From the IMG/VR virus record IMGVR_UViG_3300046616_000326, positions 1 through 22,621 of that record: a stretch of DNA of 22,621 nt, one strand, 5' to 3'. How positions within the stretch are numbered: the first letter of the stretch is position 1; each line of letters opens with the position of its first letter. Source of the stretch: a virus. A model generated the notes under the pieces. The model saw nothing but the letters and a program-made list of their open reading frames with translations, was not told the DNA's origin and did not search any database. Shown here piece after piece: positions 13,549 to 19,504 of this stretch. Made by a program: the position numbers and the translations under genes.

Positions 13549-14045
13549 GCGACGCCAAGCAACCGACCGCGAGCGAACTGAAGCGCCAGCGCGAGCGCGA
13601 GGAGCGCATGGCCCTGTTCGCGCAAAGCGATGCGCGCCCGGCCAATACCGACCTCTCGACCATTCTCGGCACGGAGGAGGGCGCGCAACCCGTGGCGCAG
13701 CCGCCTGATCCACCCGCGGTGCAGCCTCAAACTGAGGTCGGACCCGAAAAGGCCGCACAAGCGCCCGCCGCGCCCGCCGACGACCCAACGCCCGCGCCGA
13801 CGGCCGCGAGGCCCGCCAAGGCCGCAAAAACCGCCCCGCCGCCCAAAAAGAAAGCCGAGCCTGAGCCGTGGCGCGAGTTCGTGCCGGACAAGGCCAAGGG
13901 TTTCACGACCACCTTTGATCCTGAGCTACACGCGCGGCTCGTCTGGATTACCGAAACCGTGCCGAAAATGTCGATTCAGAAAATCGTCAAAGCGGCCGTG
14001 CTGGAGTACGCCGAAAAACTGATCGCGGAGCACACCAAGCCATGA
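13545..14045 (+). CDS. parB: partition partner with C-terminal ribbon-helix-helix domain
   Basis: 166 residues from ATG 13545 (ATGA overlap with parA). The N-terminal about 115 residues are charged, then Pro/Ala-rich and probably disordered. The C-terminal 50 residues (KGFTTTFDPELHARL... MSIQKIVKAAVLEYAEKL) fit a ribbon-helix-helix fold: a short strand followed by two helices. In type Ib systems such a protein binds the centromere and stimulates ParA through its flexible N-terminus. It is not a classical ParB with the CTPase fold. The domain is deduced from pattern, not from a search. Confidence 0.68.
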   Translation: MSDAKQPTASELKRQREREERMALFAQSDARPANTDLSTILGTEEGAQPVAQPPDPPAVQPQTEVGPEKAAQAPAAPADDPTPAPTAARPAKAAKTAPPPKKKAEPEPWREFVPDKAKGFTTTFDPELHARLVWITETVPKMSIQKIVKAAVLEYAEKLIAEHTKP

Positions 14046-14389
14046 ACGTTCAATACGAATTGAAAAAAGGCGTTCGCCTGAGCGCCGATGACGTGACCAT
14101 CGTCGGCGAGCAACCGCGCGCCATCGCGCCTGCGCCCGTGCGCGATGCGCGCCAGCAAGCGCTCGACCTCAAGCCGCGCCCCGAGCGCGAGCGCCGGCCG
14201 TGGGAGGACGCAAACCCGCGCGTCAAAACGTCGATCCGCCTCGAAATGGACGAAGCCCTGAAGCTCAAACTCGACTGGATCAAAGAGCACTTTCCGAACA
14301 GCGCTATCAGTGCCGTGTGTCGCCGGGCCGTCGAGAAAGAGGCCGCGCGCCTGATTGCCGAATGGGATGCGACGCATCCGAGCGCCTAA
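14042..14389 (+). CDS. second ribbon-helix-helix protein of the partition operon
   Basis: 115 residues from ATG 14042, again with an ATGA overlap. Layout resembles its neighbour: a flexible Arg/Pro-rich N-terminal half, then VKTSIRLEMDEALKLKLDWI... SAISAVCRRAVEKEAARL (about residues 61-102), a strand plus two helices as in RHH proteins. It may be a diverged duplicate of the upstream gene. One of the two could bind the centromere and the other act as repressor, or they may form mixed dimers. A terminator follows at 14411. Confidence 0.62.
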   Translation: MNVQYELKKGVRLSADDVTIVGEQPRAIAPAPVRDARQQALDLKPRPERERRPWEDANPRVKTSIRLEMDEALKLKLDWIKEHFPNSAISAVCRRAVEKEAARLIAEWDATHPSA

Positions 14390-14390
14390 G

Positions 14391-14404
14391 ATAGGAATGT
14401 CTAT
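14391..14404. promoter_or_regulatory. repressor-type operator, ATAGG-N4-TCTAT
   Basis: ATAGGAATGTCTAT, one mismatch to the consensus, placed between the last partition gene and the terminator. I see no good promoter around it. It may act as an auxiliary site for looping with the origin site about 300 bases away. Confidence 0.45.
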
Positions 14405-14410
14405 CGCCGA

Positions 14411-14440
14411 ACCCGACGAGCCTCGCGCCGTCGGGTTTTT
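14411..14440 (+). terminator. rho-independent terminator of the partition operon
   Basis: ACCCGACG (14411-14418) pairs with CGTCGGGT (14429-14436) around a 10-base loop and runs into TTTTT. A second T-run follows after GC (14443-14447). Confidence 0.9.
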
Positions 14441-14460
14441 GCTTTTTGGGGGGTTCTTGC

Positions 14461-14525
14461 CTCTAAAAACATCATCATCATCGCCTGATGATCTTTAGAA
14501 AATCATCAAACCTTTAAACCTTTAG
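14461..14525. other. AT-rich putative DNA-unwinding element of the plasmid origin
   Basis: An AT-rich block with ATCATC repeats (14471-14480, 14502-14508), a small inverted repeat ATCATC/GATGAT, and a direct repeat AAACCTTTAAACCTTTAG (14508-14525). It adjoins the first iteron cluster, as in iteron plasmids where Rep opens such a region. No convincing DnaA box was seen by eye. Confidence 0.6.
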
Positions 14526-14688
14526 CGCGCCCCAAGGCCCGCCGCGTAAGGGTTTGCGGGCGGATAGGTGACGGTTTGCGGTGCCAAAAGTGACGGTCTG
14601 CGGGGAACTAAGGTGACGGTCTACGGGGAAAGGTGACGGTTTGCGGGGTTTGGGGCCAGATAGCCCGAAATCACGCCTAAGTATATGA

Positions 14689-14716
14689 TTGCAAACGATA
14701 AAGAAGTGTCTATATC
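14689..14716 (+). promoter_or_regulatory. promoter-like sequence between the iteron clusters
   Basis: TTGCAA (14689-14694), 16-base spacer, TATATC (14711-14716). The operator-like site 14700-14713 fills the spacer and touches the -10, the same arrangement as at the two early promoters. It would make a transcript through iteron cluster 2 toward rep. Confidence 0.45.
14700..14713. promoter_or_regulatory. repressor-type operator inside the plasmid origin
   Basis: AAAGAAGTGTCTAT, one mismatch to the consensus and close to the site at 471-484. It is in the gap between the two iteron clusters. A repressor bound here could block transcription through the origin or influence Rep assembly. Confidence 0.6.
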
Positions 14717-14820
14717 GGTTTGGCGGGTGACGGTCTATGGGACAAAGGTGACGGTTTATGGGGAAAGGTGACGGTCTGCGGGGAAGGTGACTCGCCAAGC
14801 GTTGTTATTTGGTACGAAAG

Positions 14821-14863
14821 GTGACGCTTGCGCATTGCGCACGTCACTTTTGCACCCTACAAT
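14821..14863 (+). promoter_or_regulatory. rep promoter with inverted-repeat Rep operator
   Basis: TTGCGC (14835-14840), 17-base spacer, TACAAT (14858-14863). The -35 lies in an inverted repeat made of iteron-like arms: GTGACG and TGCGC (14821-14833) against GCGCA and CGTCAC (14837-14847). In iteron plasmids Rep dimers bind such a repeat and repress their own gene. The start would be near 14870, just before the ribosome binding site at 14877. Confidence 0.75.
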
Positions 14864-14888
14864 GCGCGGCAGAACTAGGAGAACGAAA

Positions 14889-16091
14889 TTGGCTACACAG
14901 CCCCTAAAGGTTTTGGACAAGCTGCCCGCCGACGTGCGCAAACACGTTGCAGCCATCCATGTCGGAGGAAGTCTCGGATTGGTCGAGCGAAAGCTAATCA
15001 ACGTGCTTTTGCTGAACGCTTTCGACCATCTGAGCGAGGACAATCGCACGCATACTATCGCGGTGCCGTTGCTGCTCGAAACGATGGATTGGGGCGGCAG
15101 CAAAAACATTGAGCACTTGCGCGCAGCCCTCACGACCCTCGCGACCACGCCCATCATTTTCGACCGACTCAAAGATGGCAAGGGAAAATGGTCCGTCATG
15201 ACCGCGCTATCGTTCGCCGAGATTGCAAACGGCGTGTGCTCATACCGCTACGACAAAGGGCTTTCGCAACAGCTTGCCGATCCTGCGATGTACGCGAAAA
15301 TCAACATCAACATTCAGAACCAGTTCGATAGCGCGTATGCCCTCGCGCTCTACGAGAACTGTTACCGATTCCACAAGGTAGGCGGCCCGCGCCCGATTGG
15401 GCTTGATGTATGGCGCGAGCTACTGGGTGCGCAAGCGCCGGTCTACAACGAGTTCAAATACCTTTCTCAACGAGTATTGACGCCCGCCATCAAGCGCGTG
15501 AATGCCGTCTCGAACATTGATATTGAAATGGTCGTAATCCGCGAAAACCGCAAGGTCGTCGCGCTGAAATTCAAGGTGACGGAAAAGGCGCAGAAGTCCA
15601 TCAACGACATGCCGGGTGATCCCGACGACGTGATCCGTGAAACCGAGGCATTCGCTCTGTTGAGCAAGTGCGATATCGGCGCGAGGCTTGCAATCCAATG
15701 GATTCGCGACGACCCGCAAAAGGCGTTGCGCGTGGCAAAGGAAACGCTCGCGCGCGACGCGAAGCAACAGATTAAGTCGAGCCGGGCAGGGTATGCGCGC
15801 GCCTCGTTCGAGAATGGTGACGTAACGGACGTTCCCGATACGACCGGGGATGAAACCGCGCCGCCCAAGCTGCCGCACGAGCATCCTGACGAGCGCGAGA
15901 AGGATCGCCGCGCCGATGCCGCTCGCCGGGCAGCGGCGGCATTGACCGATGAGCAACGCGCGGCCCTGCGCGCCGCCTATATCGCCGCGCATCCGGGCGC
16001 GGCATTCAGCACGGAAACTGGAAAGTGGAATAGCGCGGCGCACACGACGGGCTATCGCGCGTTCGAGCGAGCACAGAACAATGCGCGATAA
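14889..16091 (+). CDS. repA: plasmid replication initiator, Rep_3 (RepB-type) family
   Basis: 400 residues from TTG 14889, preceded by AGGAGAA (14877-14883). The frame is open from 14787, but upstream starts, including ATG 14862, lie in or before the promoter and so cannot be used from it. The two winged-helix layout of iteron-binding initiators is visible: LVERKLINVLLLNAFDHL (about residues 31-48), the SYRYDKGLSQQLADPAMYAKI segment in two parts, SAYALALYENCYRF, and WRELLGAQA...EFKYLSQRVLTPAI in the second half, followed by a beta strand region and a charged Ala/Arg C-terminal extension of about 130 residues. It binds the iterons upstream, opens the origin and limits copy number. Confidence 0.88.
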   Translation: MATQPLKVLDKLPADVRKHVAAIHVGGSLGLVERKLINVLLLNAFDHLSEDNRTHTIAVPLLLETMDWGGSKNIEHLRAALTTLATTPIIFDRLKDGKGKWSVMTALSFAEIANGVCSYRYDKGLSQQLADPAMYAKININIQNQFDSAYALALYENCYRFHKVGGPRPIGLDVWRELLGAQAPVYNEFKYLSQRVLTPAIKRVNAVSNIDIEMVVIRENRKVVALKFKVTEKAQKSINDMPGDPDDVIRETEAFALLSKCDIGARLAIQWIRDDPQKALRVAKETLARDAKQQIKSSRAGYARASFENGDVTDVPDTTGDETAPPKLPHEHPDEREKDRRADAARRAAAALTDEQRAALRAAYIAAHPGAAFSTETGKWNSAAHTTGYRAFERAQNNAR

Positions 16092-16593
16092 ACCGACGGA
16101 CCTATACCGCCACTATGACGCCGACGGCCGCTTGCTCCATGTCGGCATTTCGCTGAGTGCCTTCGCGCGCCTGAAGCAGCATAAGGCGGGCGCGCAATGG
16201 GTGGGCAATGCCGTGACGATGCACACGGTCACGCATTCGAATCGCGCGGCGGCGCGAGAGGCAGAGATTGAGGCTATTCGCAGCGAGAATCCGCTATGGA
16301 ATAAAGCGGATCGGCACGAGGCATTAGCCGCGGACGTGAGCGCGAGGCGCACCCGAGCGCGAGAGAATTACAGGCTGAATGCGGCCATTAAAGCAATGAC
16401 GCCAAGCGACAAACGCGCGTTCGCTGTGCATTTCATCGCGCAGGTGGGAATGTGCAACGGGGATACATGGAATGATCGCGCCGGTCGGTTTATGGACCGG
16501 CACGAGAACGACTGTTTTAACGCTTTCGTTCGAGACAGACTCAGGCAGGGGCAGAAGCCGTTTTCCCAGTCTCCACAGGGTCAGCCTGCATAG
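16081..16593 (+). CDS. GIY-YIG domain protein
   Basis: 170 residues from ATG 16081, overlapping the end of rep by 11 bases. The GIY-YIG fold is visible: LYRHYDADGRLLHVGIS (residues 8-24, with Tyr9 and VG for the two short motifs), the likely catalytic Arg30 in AFARLKQH, and a helix with Glu residues (AAAREAEIEAI, 56-66) ending in NPLWN. The motifs are the divergent type found in phage and plasmid proteins. The C-terminal half is helical and unassigned. It may nick or trim DNA in replication or be a selfish or defence nuclease. The last 53 bases overlap the oppositely oriented spanin gene. Confidence 0.75.
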   Translation: MRDKPTDLYRHYDADGRLLHVGISLSAFARLKQHKAGAQWVGNAVTMHTVTHSNRAAAREAEIEAIRSENPLWNKADRHEALAADVSARRTRARENYRLNAAIKAMTPSDKRAFAVHFIAQVGMCNGDTWNDRAGRFMDRHENDCFNAFVRDRLRQGQKPFSQSPQGQPA

Positions 16594-17206
16594 GCGGGTC
16601 CGCGAGGATCGGCGGCGGCACGTAGGCGGGCGGTGCGGGCATGTAGCCATGTGCGACCGCCCAATCCTGCACGGTCCGGAAATCCTCGACTATTTGGTCG
16701 GCTTCGCGGGCGCTGGCGCGAAGGTGTCGTTGAGTGTCGAGAGGAAGTGCGACGGTGGCGGCAATCCATGCATCAAAGCGGCCGGCACTTGCGGTTTCGG
16801 TTCCGGCAGACAGGCCGCCACTACCGGCGCTTGCGTCTCCGGCGCAGACGGCTTTTGAAACGCGCAGCCCGCCATACTCGCGAGCAGTAGCATTGAGAGC
16901 AGCAATACGCTGCTTGAGCGCAGAAACGGCTTTTTCATGGTCTTGTTCTACCTGTAGGTTTTTCGCGTCGATATCGGCCTGCTTGCGGCTTTGCTCGGCG
17001 GCGCGGTCGAGCGTCGCCTTTGTCTCGGCCGCCGCGCGTGCCGTTTCTTTCTGCTGCCACACTGCGCGCTCGGCGTCTTGCCCGGCCTTGTATGAGGCCG
17101 CAAGCTGGCCGTCGTACCAGTGCAAGGCAAAGTAGCCCAGTGCGCCGACTACCGCGAGCAGAACCGCGGCAATCGCCAACTTCATCCATTCGCTGATTGG
17201 GTTCAT
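16541..17206 (-). CDS. Rz: inner-membrane spanin (Rz-like)
   Basis: 221 residues from ATG 17206, with a TGATG junction to the preceding stop. A short N-terminus, one transmembrane helix (AIAAVLLAVVGALGYFALHW, about residues 12-31) and a long periplasmic coiled coil rich in Ala, Glu, Gln and Lys (about residues 40-110) are the i-spanin layout; the C-terminal part is longer than in lambda Rz and ends Pro-rich. Together with the outer-membrane partner encoded inside it, the protein fuses inner and outer membrane in the last lysis step. No terminator is seen before the convergent GIY-YIG gene. Confidence 0.82.
   Translation of the reverse strand: MNPISEWMKLAIAAVLLAVVGALGYFALHWYDGQLAASYKAGQDAERAVWQQKETARAAAETKATLDRAAEQSRKQADIDAKNLQVEQDHEKAVSALKQRIAALNATAREYGGLRVSKAVCAGDASAGSGGLSAGTETASAGRFDAWIAATVALPLDTQRHLRASAREADQIVEDFRTVQDWAVAHGYMPAPPAYVPPPILADPPMQADPVETGKTASAPA
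16690..16938 (-). CDS. Rz1: outer-membrane spanin lipoprotein (Rz1-like), embedded in Rz
   Basis: 82 residues from ATG 16938, wholly inside the Rz-like gene in another frame. Signal peptide MKKPFLRSSSVLLLSMLLLA with lipobox SMAGC, Cys25 being the lipidated residue. The mature part is short and Pro-rich (PSAPETQAP, PEPKPQVP), as in Rz1 proteins. A lipoprotein signal nested in the i-spanin frame is the diagnostic sign of the embedded Rz/Rz1 arrangement. Confidence 0.88.
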   Translation of the reverse strand: MKKPFLRSSSVLLLSMLLLASMAGCAFQKPSAPETQAPVVAACLPEPKPQVPAALMHGLPPPSHFLSTLNDTFAPAPAKPTK

Positions 17207-17778
17207 CAGTGTCCCTCGCCTTCAAAGTGGTGAATCGTCGTCTCGTCCGAGAACGTGTAGCCCTCGACGCCGTACTTCTGCGCGACCCAAAGCGGGAAGG
17301 GCATCATATGGATGCCGGCGTTTTCGGCCGTATGGAATTTCTTCGACAGCAACAAGCCGTTGACCGTCATATCGTCGACGAACAGGTACGGGTCACGCGG
17401 CACCTTGCGCGTGACCGTGAATTGGTGCCCGTTGACGATGCACTCGCGCTGCTCGATGCGCGCGCCCTCGAAAAACTTTTCCCAGTCGAACGATTGGGCG
17501 TGTGGCCCCCATCGGCCCGCCTTGCAGTCGACCGAGAAGCGCTCCCAGTCCCACATGTTTGCGAGCGAGCGCTCGACGGGGAAGTGATGCGCTTCGAGCG
17601 GATGCCCGGATTGCTCCGCGGTTGCGCCCGACACCCAGCATCGGCCGCCCTCGCGCTCAATCAGAATCTTGCGCGTGCGCGTGAAAAGCGCCGTCGTCGT
17701 GCGCGCCTCGTGACCCGGAATATTGACCTCGACATGCATCGTTTCGCGCTGTTCGTGGACTTGCGTAACGTCACTCAT
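17206..17778 (-). CDS. HNH-like endonuclease in the lysis cassette
   Basis: 190 residues from ATG 17778 (ATGA overlap with the endolysin stop; the frame extends nine residues further upstream). The segments RCWVSGATAEQ (46-56) and LEAHHFPVERS (61-71) followed much later by VNGLLLSKKFH (139-149) fit the HNH order: acid/His-His, then Asn, then His. Candidate residues are His64/His65, Asn140 and His149. The insert between the halves is long (about 70 residues), and the zinc-binding Cys pairs of many HNH proteins are missing. Late-gene HNH proteins often help terminase in packaging; the placement between endolysin and spanins is odd. Activity is inferred. Confidence 0.58.
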   Translation of the reverse strand: MSDVTQVHEQRETMHVEVNIPGHEARTTTALFTRTRKILIEREGGRCWVSGATAEQSGHPLEAHHFPVERSLANMWDWERFSVDCKAGRWGPHAQSFDWEKFFEGARIEQRECIVNGHQFTVTRKVPRDPYLFVDDMTVNGLLLSKKFHTAENAGIHMMPFPLWVAQKYGVEGYTFSDETTIHHFEGEGH

Positions 17779-18416
17779 ACAATCACTTCCTTTGCGATTT
17801 GCCACAGCCCAAGGCGCTCCGCCGCGCCGATGCTGCCGCCGTTGATGACCTTGGTCGTGCCCGTGAGATTGCCGCTATCGGCAAGCTGATTGAGCTTGTG
17901 CGCGTCCCAGAACCACGCCGCCGATTCGCAGGCGTGCTCAGGCTGTTCGAGCAGTTCCGGATGCGCGATGAGGTCGAGGCCAAGCGCCTTGGCGCACGCC
18001 TCATAGTTCGCGCGCCCGGTAATCTGAAAGCCGCCGCGCCCGCGGTATTTCCAGCCGTCTCCGCTCGCCTCGTCGCCGTTTCCAAGCCGCCCGGCATACA
18101 CGTTGTTCGCGATGGCTTGCGGGTTGCGATTCAGGCGCATGGCGAGCGCATTGGGCGCGCCGCCGAATTTGCCCGTGCTCGAATAGCGATTCGCCCACGT
18201 ATTCGCGAGGCCCTGCGCCGAATAGTTCAGGTTCTCGACGAGCGAGCGAAGCTGCCCGGTTTCATGCGCGAACTGCGCGATGAACATTTCGACGCGCTGC
18301 TCGCTCGTGATGCCGAATTTCATCAGGGCAGCATTGAGCGGATCGACGAATGCAGGAATCGTCCGCACCGCGAGCGGCATGATTTTCAGAAGCTGCCCGG
18401 CTGTGACGACGGTCAT
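17775..18416 (-). CDS. endolysin, glycoside hydrolase family 19
   Basis: 213 residues from ATG 18416 (ATGA overlap with holin). GH19 features: FIAQFAHETGQLRSL with catalytic Glu52, NLNYSAQGL with the second acid Glu61 just before it, then GDGWKYRGRGGFQITGRANY, typical of phage GH19 lysozymes and chitinases. It cleaves the peptidoglycan sugar backbone. There is no signal peptide, so release depends on the holin encoded directly upstream. Length is usual for single-domain phage GH19 endolysins. Confidence 0.92.
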   Translation of the reverse strand: MTVVTAGQLLKIMPLAVRTIPAFVDPLNAALMKFGITSEQRVEMFIAQFAHETGQLRSLVENLNYSAQGLANTWANRYSSTGKFGGAPNALAMRLNRNPQAIANNVYAGRLGNGDEASGDGWKYRGRGGFQITGRANYEACAKALGLDLIAHPELLEQPEHACESAAWFWDAHKLNQLADSGNLTGTTKVINGGSIGAAERLGLWQIAKEVIV

Positions 18417-18829
18417 TCATGACCTCCGCCGACAAACTTCGAAATGCGCGCAATCAGCGCCGACAACACAGGTTCGAGCAAGCGTGAGCCGCCATAGCCG
18501 GCAAGCGTAATCAGCCCCGCCTGCACGACACTTGACCAATTGAAGTAGGAGCCGAGAAAGAACACGAGCAGGCCCGCCACAATCGAATTGAGCACATCAC
18601 GCACGATGGTTACGACCGGGCGCGTCACGAGCGTGCCGGGATCGGCGATTTTCTGCGCGGTGAAAGCCGCGCCGCCGATGATCGACAGCAGGCACGAGAT
18701 TGCGACCGCAACAGGCGGAATGTCGCTCAGGTCATGGACGAACGTCGCTTGCGCGGCGTAGGCAAGACCGGACCAGAACAAGGTGAGCCAGATGAAACAG
18801 AGGCGCTTTAGCTGCAGGCTTGCAGGCAT
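18413..18829 (-). CDS. holin
   Basis: 138 residues from ATG 18829 (the open frame extends to 19219 but overlaps another gene there). Four hydrophobic segments can be seen: about residues 9-26, 40-58, 78-98 and 103-116, with charged ends RLCF and ARISKF. Size, several TM helices and its position directly before the endolysin identify it as a holin, which opens the inner membrane at a set time. The precise holin family was not assigned. Confidence 0.72.
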   Translation of the reverse strand: MPASLQLKRLCFIWLTLFWSGLAYAAQATFVHDLSDIPPVAVAISCLLSIIGGAAFTAQKIADPGTLVTRPVVTIVRDVLNSIVAGLLVFFLGSYFNWSSVVQAGLITLAGYGGSRLLEPVLSALIARISKFVGGGHE

Positions 18830-19239
18830 GTCGAATCCTTTGATCGTTGGTGAGCGTCGATGAGAGAAAAGGCAACGACCAGAAAGGCGTTCCACATAGA
18901 GCACGCGGCCATCCACGGAGACTTGATGGTGAGAACCGCGATAAAGACCTGACAGACGTAGCAGAAGGCGAGGCCGGAGAAGCCGAAATGCCGATGGGTG
19001 CGCGCTGATTCGATGCGAAAGGGAAATAGCCCGGTGTCGTTGATAAGCACGTCGGCAATGCCGACAAGCCCGCACGCGAGCATCATCCACAGAATCACCG
19101 CGCCTTCGTCGGTGCGCTTCAGAAGCGCCAACAGCGAGCGCTCCTCGAAATACGCAATAAACCACGTCATGACGGCAAGGCCGCACACATAAAGCCGGAA
19201 TACAGCACTTGCCAAACACACTTGCGGTCGATTCGTCAT
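18808..19239 (-). CDS. membrane protein of the lysis cassette
   Basis: 143 residues from ATG 19239 (a GTG at 19251 is an alternative; neither has a strong ribosome binding site). Hydrophobic helices near residues 10-29, 45-62, 88-104 and 108-122, with short loops. It overlaps the holin gene by 22 bases. It may be a second holin, an antiholin or an accessory that tunes lysis; family not recognised. Confidence 0.6.
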   Translation of the reverse strand: MTNRPQVCLASAVFRLYVCGLAVMTWFIAYFEERSLLALLKRTDEGAVILWMMLACGLVGIADVLINDTGLFPFRIESARTHRHFGFSGLAFCYVCQVFIAVLTIKSPWMAACSMWNAFLVVAFSLIDAHQRSKDSTCLQACS

Positions 19240-19278
19240 TTTCCGCGCCACGGTCAGAAACTTAGGGAGGAAGCGGCG

Positions 19279-19446
19279 TTACACGCGCCGCTTGGCTAAG
19301 ACATTCCCAAGGCTGCCGATTGCACGAATGATGTTGTCGAGCCGGTCACAGATTGCGAGATACAACTTGTTCTTCGCCTCGCGCGATTTTTTCCAGTCCT
19401 GATAAGCCTTGCTTTCGAAAATCGTTCTGATATCCGACTGCCGCAT
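19279..19446 (-). CDS. small charged protein with uncertain start
   Basis: The ATG at 19446 (AAGG nine bases upstream) gives 55 residues, mostly helical (SDIRTIFESKAYQDWKKSRE... LAICDRLDNIIRAI). The same frame stays open upstream through the end of the preceding gene and protein-like sequence (NETAASLFLNFGIDFHKAL) continues before the ATG, so the true start may be earlier or reached by frameshifting. Family unknown. Position suggests a tail assembly or lysis-adjacent role. Confidence 0.45.
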   Translation of the reverse strand: MRQSDIRTIFESKAYQDWKKSREAKNKLYLAICDRLDNIIRAIGSLGNVLAKRRV

Positions 19447-19504
19447 CTGTAGCGCCTTGTGGAAGTCGATACCGAAGTTTAAGAACAGACTCGCGGCCGT
19501 CTCG

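Larger units (their letters stand above)
14567..14783 (+). repeat. iterons: seven copies of a 17-bp repeat in two clusters
   Basis: Consensus GGTGACGGTYTRYGGGG in direct orientation at 14567-14583, 14589-14605, 14612-14628 and 14632-14648 (cluster 1), then 14726-14742, 14747-14763 and 14767-14783 (cluster 2). Start-to-start steps within clusters are 20 to 23 bases, about two helix turns. Partial copies lie at 14551-14560 (GGTTTGCGGG), 14786-14791 and 14820-14833. These are binding sites for the Rep protein encoded just downstream. A 77-base gap with an operator-like site separates the clusters. Confidence 0.92.

Noticed and set aside
14567-14783. Regular repeats as a possible CRISPR array.
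   Set aside because: The units are 17 bp with only 3 to 6 bases between most of them and sit before a Rep_3 gene; they are iterons.
14862-14864. ATG as start of rep.
   Set aside because: It overlaps the -10 TACAAT of the rep promoter; the TTG at 14889 has the ribosome binding site and fits the family's length.
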